From assembly GCA_014960805.1 (NCBI GenBank), contig CP063163.1, forward strand, positions 2,498,001 to 2,562,000: a DNA stretch of 64,000 nt, in the 5' to 3' direction. The DNA comes from Cytobacillus suaedae. Lineage in GTDB: Bacteria; Bacillota; Bacilli; Bacillales; Bacillaceae_L. Below are positions 57,982 through 64,000 of the stretch, one piece after another; position 1 is the stretch's first letter; each line of letters begins with the position of its first letter. Made by a program: the position numbers and the translations under genes. Under the pieces are notes generated by a model, which was not told the DNA's origin, did not search any database, and saw nothing but the letters and a program-made list of their open reading frames with translations.

Positions 57982-58458
57982 TTATTTAATTTCCTTAATA
58001 TCCATTCCATGAGCTGGCTTGTTTGTAAATGCAAACCACACCTTTTGTTCAGGACTTACTTGTACTAGTTTAGCAGTTTCACCTTGTACAACGATCTCTT
58101 TAATGTTTTCATCATTATTAACTACCGCTGTAATATTAAATGGCAAACCCATCTCGGCTATAGCTATATAGCCACCATTTTTAATGTCAATAGATCCTGA
58201 ACCCGTTACCCAGTTCCACTCATTATTTTCCTTGTTTTCTATAAAACCTAAATTCAATGATTGCTCATTTTCATAGAATACAATTATTACATTATCTTCG
58301 ATTTCATAATGCCAAATGGAATTAAAAGGGATTTCCTTCTCAATCATAATTTCTTTGAACCTTTCTTCTAGAGATTGTGATTCATTTATAGAACATCCCC
58401 ATAAACCTATACTTAACAGTAATACCGCCATTAGAGTAAATAATTTGTTCTTCTTCAT
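57982..58458 (-). CDS. Lipoprotein, 158 aa
   Basis: MKKNKLFTLMAVLLLSIGLW-GC lipobox. The mature domain (HYEIEDNVIIVFYENEQSLN, GFIENKENNEWNWVTGSGSI, NITAVVNNDENIKEIVVQGE) is beta-rich. Typical Bacillus small lipoprotein; function unknown. ATG at 58458 behind GGGAGG. Confidence 0.65.
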   Translation of the reverse strand: MKKNKLFTLMAVLLLSIGLWGCSINESQSLEERFKEIMIEKEIPFNSIWHYEIEDNVIIVFYENEQSLNLGFIENKENNEWNWVTGSGSIDIKNGGYIAIAEMGLPFNITAVVNNDENIKEIVVQGETAKLVQVSPEQKVWFAFTNKPAHGMDIKEIK

Positions 58459-58719
58459 TACCTTTCCCTCCCCTCTAACCTTCACATTCCTACCCTTAGA
58501 TTTGAAACTGTTGCTTTTTATAATTACATTGATTCCTAAGTAAATAAATACATAGAATAATAAGCTAAACTAGTAATTCAGTTAAAGTAGATAGCATAAC
58601 TTCCTTAATTCTTCCTTATGGTTAATTACCCCTCTGAAAGAAAATATCATGAATAATATAAGTTGCAAAATAATATAAAAGAATAAAGACAACCTCTTTA
58701 CCTAATATGTTTCTATAAG

Positions 58720-58911
58720 GTGTTGATCATTGTGCGCAGAAATAAGAATGTAGATTTAGTTATTTTCTTGTTATTTTGTTTATTAATAATGCTTATTGTA
58801 CATGTAATTCTACATGTTAAGGTTTTTGTAGTTTACAGTGCAAGTCTAGGCTCTATTTTCATGATAGGTTTAATCATTTTCCTAATTGTATTACTTTATT
58901 TAAAAGCTTAA
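58720..58911 (+). CDS. Small membrane protein, up to 63 aa
   Basis: Two helices (VIFLLFCLLIMLIVHVILHV; LGSIFMIGLIIFLIVLLYLK). Family not recognised. GTG 58720, TTG 58723 and GTG 58732 are possible starts; ATAAGG is just before the first. One of few plus-strand genes in this part. Confidence 0.45.
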   Translation: MLIIVRRNKNVDLVIFLLFCLLIMLIVHVILHVKVFVVYSASLGSIFMIGLIIFLIVLLYLKA

Positions 58912-58959
58912 TAGCTTTGCATACTTCATTCTATAGAAGCATGAATAGTTCTTATTTTA

Positions 58960-59145
58960 CTATCTTAAAAAATGGGCAATCACTGGCAGTAACATTAACA
59001 CCACTAAACTTTGGATAAATGTTACGATTATATCTCTTTTCCAATTATTGTTAGGGTAACGATAAACTAGCCTTTGCCACACAAAGAATATTACCCACCA
59101 GAATAGCAATGTATAAATGGCTCCGGTAAAACTTTCATAGATCAT
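58960..59145 (-). CDS. Small membrane protein, 61 aa
   Basis: Two helices (AIYTLLFWWVIFFVWQRLVY; IVTFIQSLVVLMLLPVIAHF) with a basic loop YPNNNWKRD between. Family not recognised. AGGAGG lies 6-8 nt before the ATG. Confidence 0.55.
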   Translation of the reverse strand: MIYESFTGAIYTLLFWWVIFFVWQRLVYRYPNNNWKRDIIVTFIQSLVVLMLLPVIAHFLR

Positions 59146-59254
59146 TATTCAGTCCTCCTGTCATGTCTTTGTTGCTTCCACAACTCACCGTATTATATTA
59201 CCTCATTTAACATAATATTCAGTCTTATTGAAGCGCAACATACTAAATCCAAAC

Positions 59255-59692
59255 TTAATTAACTAACAGTATTTCCTCGAAATATTTTTTCATGTCGTTA
59301 TGAACAAACGAATAGATATGGTCCTTTGTTGAAACGTAAAAAATCCCTTCATGATAATGAACTACTTTTCTTTTATTATTTTTCATACTGAAAGAAACAC
59401 CTGCTAAGGCTGGAGGCGTTTCAATTTCCATGAATACCTTTTCGTCATGTATTGAATTAAACCATTGAACAAGTTGTTTGCCTTCATTTTCTGTTGGCTT
59501 TAAACTAAAATCATGATGTTCAATCGTTACTCCCCCACCACCAGGTTCAACTTTATAAAACTCTTGAAAAACCACAATGTTAGCTATTTTTTCTATTGAA
59601 ATTGGTTGATGTATGTTTTTATCATCTAGGTTTGAAATGATAAAAGCAAGGATAAGAACTATACTAATGGGCATTAATACTTTTTTCTTTAT
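59255..59692 (-). CDS. Membrane-anchored hypothetical protein; apparent ATA start
   Basis: The frame from ATG 59674 lacks a ribosome-binding site. Six codons further upstream is ATA (59692), followed by AAG AAA AAA, with AGGAGG exactly 8 nt before. The N-terminus KKKVLMPISIVLILAFIISN is then a normal signal anchor. The extracellular part has KVEPGGGGVTIEHHDFSL and EIETPPALAGVSFSMKNN. Family not recognised. Confidence 0.6.
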   Translation of the reverse strand: MKKKVLMPISIVLILAFIISNLDDKNIHQPISIEKIANIVVFQEFYKVEPGGGGVTIEHHDFSLKPTENEGKQLVQWFNSIHDEKVFMEIETPPALAGVSFSMKNNKRKVVHYHEGIFYVSTKDHIYSFVHNDMKKYFEEILLVN

Positions 59693-59744
59693 AAGAATAA
59701 CCTCCTATTCCGCCTTATTTGAACAATAAAGCACCATGATTGAT

Positions 59745-59876
59745 ATGAAAACCGTGAGGAAGAATTATTTTGATATCTGCTCAATTATTTTAGAAGACAA
59801 CCCTGTAATAGTAGAACCTACAAGATTTTCTCCTGAAGAAATTAAACAACAAAACTTCTCTCCATTGTTATATTAG
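59745..59876 (+). pseudogene. Small ORF, 43 aa, probably a gene remnant
   Basis: ATG frame MKTVRKNYFDICSIILEDNP, then EPTRFSPEEIKQQNFSPLLY, and TAG. The codon pattern looks coding, but there is no ribosome-binding site, so it is more likely the 3' end of a lost gene. Confidence 0.35.
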
Positions 59877-60006
59877 GTTAGCTTTTAATTCATTTCCTGC
59901 ATGAGTTTTTATACGTCCTTCTTCTCTAAAAACAACTTATTTCGTTTTATTGAAATTAAAGTTACTAATACATACTGCAAGCTGAGAGTTAAAACAGAAC
60001 TAACCT

Positions 60007-60156
60007 TTATTTTAAAGGTCCTTTTTTTATTTCATTTAATAATTCAACGATCTTTTTTATTCGTATTATTTAGTTTCTTTAGTTCTTTTTCAATTGATAA
60101 AAAGGAATTGATAATAATTTAAATATAAGTACCGCCAATCCACTGATAACCTCCAC
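60007..60156 (-). pseudogene. Small membrane-protein gene with frameshifts
   Basis: GTG at 60156 follows GGAGGG by 6 nt and opens MEVISGLAVLIFKLLSIPFY, then stops at 25 codons. Other frames continue the coding pattern as EKELKKLNNTNKK and DRIVELLNEIKKGPLK before TAA at 60007. Two single-base shifts in A tracts explain this. The intact product would be about 50 aa. Confidence 0.4.
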
Positions 60157-60323
60157 AGTTGTCCCTCCTTTAATAAACATGTTGATAGACAGTTCCCTAA
60201 CATAAAGTTATATTCTTCAATTCAACATTCTATCTCTACTTCTTTACTAACCTTTCTTGCACTAACATTAAAATTGAATGCAGTGTTTGTTTCTCCTTTA
60301 GGGTAAATAATAAAAGTCTCCAT
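60157..60323. other. Gap without recognisable gene
   Basis: No hairpin or open frame with a ribosome-binding site is visible. The TTTAGGGTAAATAAT at its end could be a collapsed repeat end. Confidence 0.3.
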
Positions 60324-61076
60324 TCACTTCTCTACAATCAGTCGACCTTTATTTTGGTAAACATTCAAAGTGAACTCCTCACCATTTTTTAAATGAACCG
60401 TCACTGTTTCTCCTTGATAGCGTTCATCGATATAGACAAATACATAACCATCTTCTTCAATAGAAACGAATCCTTCACGATCTCCTTTTTGCAATTCCAA
60501 TAGGCTATAACCTTCACTTGAGTAATTAAATAACGCAATGGTAGGTATCTCATCAATGGTCAATGCAAATGCTGTTAACTCACCCTCTATCCATTCATCA
60601 CGTTTAATTATTTCTGAGATCTCTTTATTTAATGTATAGGTTTCCCCATACAAAAATTCAATTTCTTGCCACAGTTCGTGTTGTGTTGGATATTCTTGAT
60701 TTGACCAAGTGCCTATTTGTGTTACTTTTCCTTCTTTGTCAACACGTAAGGTCACACCCATCGTCGGATTTTTAATATTATTAACTTCGAACTGACCGAC
60801 CGTATATCCATCTTCATAATGTTCCGGTAAAATAGTAAATTCTCTATCTGGGTAATATTCTCCTAAATAGGCGACTAGACGTTCATATCGATCCTCATGC
60901 GTGTTTACTTTTAAAGTAGGATAGTATACATAGTATCCTAGATACCCCATGACAACTGCACTCGTTAACGCAATCGCCCATTTTTTACGTTTTCTAAATA
61001 GAAGCCAGACAAACATAATAACAACTATTACGATAGCTCCAATAAGAAAAAAATATATAATTTCACTGGGGCTCAT
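60324..61076 (-). CDS. Membrane-anchored hypothetical protein, 250 aa
   Basis: Two helices (FFLIGAIVIVVIMFVWLLF; AIALTSAVVMGYLGYYVYY) around RKRKK, then a large extracellular domain with TLRVDKEGKVTQIGTW, GEEFTLNVYQNKGRLIVEK. It resembles DUF-type surface proteins of Bacillus but the family is not recognised. Starts at ATG 61076 near GGGGAGG. Confidence 0.6.
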   Translation of the reverse strand: MSPSEIIYFFLIGAIVIVVIMFVWLLFRKRKKWAIALTSAVVMGYLGYYVYYPTLKVNTHEDRYERLVAYLGEYYPDREFTILPEHYEDGYTVGQFEVNNIKNPTMGVTLRVDKEGKVTQIGTWSNQEYPTQHELWQEIEFLYGETYTLNKEISEIIKRDEWIEGELTAFALTIDEIPTIALFNYSSEGYSLLELQKGDREGFVSIEEDGYVFVYIDERYQGETVTVHLKNGEEFTLNVYQNKGRLIVEK

Positions 61077-61184
61077 GTAATTCCTCCCCTCCCCTTGAAT
61101 TTAAACAACTACAACTAATTCCTCTTGCTAGGGTCAACACCTGCTTTTTTCAAAGTAAAGCATCCTATTACTTTTAAAAGAAAT

Positions 61185-61634
61185 TTACTCTTGATTAATC
61201 TCTACAATAATTTCATCAAAATATTCTCTATCAATATAAACCTTTAACTTCCATATCCCTGATGATGGAAACAATACCGTTGAACGAGCATGTCCGTTTA
61301 TGACATCACCACGAGGAATTAATTGATCATCCTTATATGTTATTGGGTTAAGAACTTCTTCTTCGCCTTGCTTAAATGCTTTTACATCCCATTCTCCGTA
61401 GGAAATACCTTCAGTTCCCCAAAAATGCCACATCCACTTTTGTCCATTGTCTGTAATTGTTTTAGAACCAATTATTCCAATACTTCCTTCTTTCCCAAAC
61501 ATTTCACCATAATCAGTAGTAAAATTTGGACTATTATCCTGCCATTTTTCTTCCTTAATTGTTTCTACTGATTTACAAGCGGACATAACACAAAAAAAAC
61601 AAAGCAAAATGAACAACAACGTAGATTTTTGCAT
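61185..61634 (-). CDS. DUF4871-family lipoprotein
   Basis: 149 aa. Lipobox MSAC after MQKSTLLFILLCFFCV. The DUF4871 pattern is visible: GKEGSIGIIGSKTITDNGQK, WMWHFWGTEG, FPSSGIWKLKVYIDREYFDE. The family (YhfM-like) is exported; function unknown. GGGAGATG precedes the ATG at 61634. Confidence 0.8.
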   Translation of the reverse strand: MQKSTLLFILLCFFCVMSACKSVETIKEEKWQDNSPNFTTDYGEMFGKEGSIGIIGSKTITDNGQKWMWHFWGTEGISYGEWDVKAFKQGEEEVLNPITYKDDQLIPRGDVINGHARSTVLFPSSGIWKLKVYIDREYFDEIIVEINQE

Positions 61635-61673
61635 AGAACATCTCCCTTTTATGTGTTTTTCCAGAAACATTGT

Positions 61674-61735
61674 ATAAAAATAGTAACTTCTATAAAAATA
61701 GTAACTTCTATAAAAATAGTAACTTCTATAAAAAT
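61674..61735. repeat. Short tandem repeat of 18 bp, about 3.5 copies
   Basis: ATAAAAATAGTAACTTCT is repeated head to tail. It lies between the stop hairpin of the NUDIX gene and the start of the lipoprotein gene and would push the promoter in steps of 18 bp if the copy number changes. Confidence 0.85.
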
Positions 61736-61776
61736 AGGCGTTAATCTTTTTAAAATTAACGCCCCGTAGGAATAAC
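61730..61776. repeat. CGTTAG-hairpin repeat, short form
   Basis: AAAAATAGGCGTTAATC / AAAATTAACGCCCCGTAGGAATAAC. Perfect 9-bp arms GGCGTTAAT / ATTAACGCC. The core is CCCGTAGG; it is the terminator of the NIPSNAP-NUDIX gene. Confidence 0.7.
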
Positions 61777-62561
61777 TAACTACTAAACTCCTTTTTAACA
61801 TCGAACCTCTTAATAAGTTCGTAAGGTCTTGCTTTGAAAGCTTCATAAGGTAAGTAGTTTGGTTCCATCGCATCTATTGTTCTACTTCTGAATTGTGGTC
61901 TTGTAATAAGTTCATTTATCCGTTCCTTAGTTAAATCAGTAAAAATCACTTCCGATGTCTCGCCTTCTGCGGTTCTTATTTCACCTGATTCATACTGTCC
62001 TCTAAAAACTACACAAATTACCCCACCGGATATGTTTTGATAAATACCAGTTATACCATTCAATTTAACTTTTACTCCAGTTTCTTCTAAGACTTCTCGA
62101 TGAATGGCCTCTTCTAATGTTTCACCTTCTTCTACTTGACCTCCTGGCATTTCCATCGTATCTCGGTGAAAATTACGAACAAGAAGCACCTTTCCCTCCT
62201 CATTAGTTATATATCCACTAACAGAAACAATATGTTTAGGTGGATGATATGTGCCAGAGTATGCTGTTGAAGATAAGAAGTCTTGATTACTCTCTATGTA
62301 AAGTTCCCCTAATTCCATTCTTTTTTCTTTTGCTTCTTGGTGTAGGTCACTATTTTTAATGAGGTTTTCTATGCTTTCGTAATGTTCGATACTTTTATAT
62401 TCCCATATTGCTAAGATCTCATCTTTGTCTTCATTGACCCAACGACCTATTAATTTTGCACCGTGCTTTATTTGGTTTGGATATAAGTAAGAATGAAAGA
62501 ATTGATTAAAATCATTTAGTATTTCTGGTTTAATTTTATACGTTTTTCTTCTATATATCAT
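61776..62561 (-). CDS. NIPSNAP-like plus NUDIX fusion protein
   Basis: 261 aa. Residues 1-95 form a dimeric alpha-beta barrel of NIPSNAP type (MIYRRKTYKIKPEILNDFNQ, AIWEYKSIEHYESIENLI). Residues 110-235 are a NUDIX domain with box GGQVEEGETLEEAIHREVLE-ETG. The NUDIX half should hydrolyse a nucleotide-linked compound. ATG at 62561 lies 8 nt after AAGGAG. Monocistronic. Confidence 0.8.
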   Translation of the reverse strand: MIYRRKTYKIKPEILNDFNQFFHSYLYPNQIKHGAKLIGRWVNEDKDEILAIWEYKSIEHYESIENLIKNSDLHQEAKEKRMELGELYIESNQDFLSSTAYSGTYHPPKHIVSVSGYITNEEGKVLLVRNFHRDTMEMPGGQVEEGETLEEAIHREVLEETGVKVKLNGITGIYQNISGGVICVVFRGQYESGEIRTAEGETSEVIFTDLTKERINELITRPQFRSRTIDAMEPNYLPYEAFKARPYELIKRFDVKKEFSS

Positions 62562-62704
62562 TTTTAACATCTCCTTTCCTTTAATTTCCACACAATCACA
62601 TAAAAAACCTTCTCAAACTTTCTCAACTTAATTTCTATGCTAAATATTTTATAAGTGGGAAATATATAGACATTAAGCACACATACTTCTAAGGAGACAT
62701 TTAC

Positions 62705-62893
62705 ATGACAGAAAGTAAACATTTATATAATGAAGGTACTTATCGGTTTTGGCTAGATACAGAGAATGGCTCACTGCGTTTAAAGTTAAATGGAGACAAG
62801 GAACTGTATACTATTCCTAAAAATTCAAAGTTATATGATCGTCTAATGGCTGACCTATTTAGCCAAACAAAGGAAAAAGCCGAGGACAACTAG
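62705..62893 (+). CDS. Hypothetical protein, 62 aa
   Basis: Small soluble protein (NEGTYRFWLDTENGSLRLKL, NSKLYDRLMADLFSQTKEKA). It is conserved-looking with a beta hairpin and a helix, but the family is not recognised. AAGGAGA precedes the ATG by 7 nt. Divergent from the NUDIX gene. Confidence 0.6.
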   Translation: MTESKHLYNEGTYRFWLDTENGSLRLKLNGDKELYTIPKNSKLYDRLMADLFSQTKEKAEDN

Positions 62894-62935
62894 CACAAAC
62901 CACTGTACATTAATGTATACAGTGGTTTACTTTTG
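62894..62935 (+). terminator. Terminator of the gene at 62705
   Basis: AAACCACTGTA-CATTAATG-TATACAGTGGTTT then ACTTTTG. Confidence 0.75.
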
Positions 62936-62989
62936 ACTTAATTTTTTTAGCTGCTCTTCTAGCACAATCACATCAAAATGAAATTTTCA

Positions 62990-63250
62990 TTAAATGGTTG
63001 CTACTCTTATATAAAACACCAAATAGGAGACCATTGGAATGAACGTTATAACAACCCCGATAAACCTGGTTTGTTCCGTAAACTGTAATATAAAACCAAC
63101 TAACCACAAAATAAACAATAACATAAAGTACCATCTGTAAGTTGGTGTGTCAGTATCTCCTACTCCTGGTCCACTCAACCAAATTGAAAATAACAAAACA
63201 AACAGCCCTGAAATAGTATTCCAACTATGTCTAACTATTTTTTGAATCAT
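62990..63250 (-). CDS. Membrane protein, 86 aa
   Basis: Three helices (ISGLFVLLFSIWLSG; WYFMLLFILWLVGFILQF; FIGVVITFIPMVSYLVFYIR). Family not recognised. GGGGAAATG precedes the ATG at 63250. Confidence 0.55.
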   Translation of the reverse strand: MIQKIVRHSWNTISGLFVLLFSIWLSGPGVGDTDTPTYRWYFMLLFILWLVGFILQFTEQTRFIGVVITFIPMVSYLVFYIRVATI

Positions 63251-63354
63251 TTCCCCATTCCTATCTAATTAGAGTAAACTGCCTCAATAATCAAATAACA
63301 CACGCTAACTTCAATTTTACCATTAAATTCCTTATTTTCGGATGGAAACAATAT

Positions 63355-63402
63355 AAAAAAAGAGCCGAAAGATCTCGATAACAATCTTTAGCTCTTGCTC
63401 AG
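63355..63402 (-). terminator. Terminator of the RDD gene
   Basis: Minus strand GAGCTAAAGATTGTTATCGAGATCTTTCGGCTC in blocks: GAGCTAAAGAT / ATCTTTCGGCTC then TTTTTTT. Confidence 0.8.
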
Positions 63403-63476
63403 TACTTAAATATGGATTGAACTTTTAAAGCAACTTCCTTCGCCTAAACATCATTAACGATAAATTTCTTAATTCC

Positions 63477-63905
63477 TTATTCTAGGTATTTTTCAGGCTC
63501 AGGTTCGTCATAAGTTACGTAAGTCCCTGCAACAAAATCATGGATAGCACGCTTATCTTCTCTTAGACCCACCATAAAAGCACTAACTATTATACCGATT
63601 CCTAATGTCAAAACATATACTAAACCAGCAACTAAGTTACGCATAAGCATTGTTCCAAAACCTACTCTTTCACCATCTTCACGCGCTATACGTATCCCTA
63701 ATACTTTCTTGCCAACAGTATATCCATACCAAAATACAGGCAACAGTAAATAATACAGCATTTCTAAAGTTGTTGTTATAGGTTCGTTGTCCATAAAGAA
63801 TTCCTGATATATGATGGATGTAATAATTCCTGATACTAAGAACAGAAAAATTATATCAACTATTGCAGCACCTAACCTAACGCCAAATCCTGCAGGATTG
63901 CTCAT
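63477..63905 (-). CDS. RDD-family membrane protein
   Basis: 142 aa. RDD signature: FGVRLGAAIVDIIFLFLVSG (R and D in helix 1), then GKKVLGIRIAREDGERVGFG and KRAIHDFVAGTYVTYDEPEP. RDD proteins are small three-helix membrane proteins, some linked to transport of ions. ATG at 63905 (MSNPAG) is behind GGGGG; the longer frame is not coding. Confidence 0.85.
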   Translation of the reverse strand: MSNPAGFGVRLGAAIVDIIFLFLVSGIITSIIYQEFFMDNEPITTTLEMLYYLLLPVFWYGYTVGKKVLGIRIAREDGERVGFGTMLMRNLVAGLVYVLTLGIGIIVSAFMVGLREDKRAIHDFVAGTYVTYDEPEPEKYLE

Positions 63906-64000
63906 TATTTCCCCCCTAACTTCTCCCATTACTTTTAATCATCTAACCTCACAAATTATTAAGGTTCATTCCAAAAGAAAGTAGTGATCATAAAAGGAAT

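Noticed and set aside
1071-61776. The CGTTAG repeats as integron attC sites with a cassette array
   Set aside because: attC needs inverted core sites (RYYYAAC ... GTTRRRY). Here both ends are direct copies of CGTTAG with GTTAGYT or GTTAGTA, the stem is short and terminator-like, and no integrase gene is present. Only the cassette-like layout is shared.

Overview
The window looks like a stretch of chromosome from a low-GC, endospore-forming Bacillaceae (Bacillus, Metabacillus or a close genus). The grounds are the AT-rich composition, strong GGAGG ribosome-binding sites with frequent TTG and GTG starts, a Spo0E-like phosphatase, YjcZ-type sporulation peptides, YmaF, DUF3231, DUF2935 and DUF3888 proteins, a KinB-like kinase, malate:quinone oxidoreductase, 0A boxes, a T-box leader and a c-di-GMP riboswitch. 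No rRNA, tRNA, intact transposase, prophage or CRISPR locus is visible.

Layout. 1-0.9 kb: end of a glutamyl-tRNA synthetase. 1-7 kb and 9-14 kb: small, mostly minus-strand genes (lipoproteins, small membrane proteins, AlkZ- and AlkD-like repair proteins, SMI1/KNR4, DUF4261), nearly all single-gene units separated by one family of hairpin repeats. 7.2-8.8 kb: plus-strand padR plus FtsW-like operon. 14-24 kb: DJ-1/PfpI, WYL regulator, YoaP-like acetyltransferase, split mntP, two paralogous predicted small RNAs flanking a DUF3231 gene, amidohydrolase, isochorismatase-LysE with a divergent LysR, ArsR-like regulator, DinB. 24-31 kb: DUF3231, Spo0E-like, a c-di-GMP riboswitch gene, two YjcZ peptides, a truncated second mntP, interrupted DinB and YmaF genes, DUF2935. 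32-45 kb: histidine kinase, mqo, a 51-bp hairpin tandem array, VOC, hydrolase, GNAT, ferritin-cupin protein and an ABC-2 exporter. 45-52 kb: single-gene resistance-like functions (APH, NUDIX, two methyltransferases, P-loop kinases) and a T-box-controlled HIT-PP2C pair. 52-64 kb: lipoproteins, membrane proteins, DUF2268 and phospholipase-C-like hydrolases, NIPSNAP-NUDIX and RDD.

The strongest unexplained structure is a dispersed family of about 60-80 bp hairpins bearing CCCGTTAGnTnAATAA-type ends, roughly 35 copies in 64 kb. Each lies just 3' of an accessory gene, often supplies its stop codon and apparently its terminator, and bounds duplicated units (mntP; the small RNAs) and gene remnants. 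It behaves like the boundary of a cassette-like accessory region, although it is not an integron attC.

Other notable signals are the twin small RNAs with CCUCC (anti-Shine-Dalgarno) loops, a T-box in front of a HIT hydrolase, a riboswitch plus 0A-box gene of unknown function, and four genes whose ideal ribosome-binding site leads to ATA or ATT instead of a normal start. Many genes are frameshifted, truncated or interrupted. I cannot tell real decay from base-call error for single-base indels. All family names are from reading motifs, not from searches.
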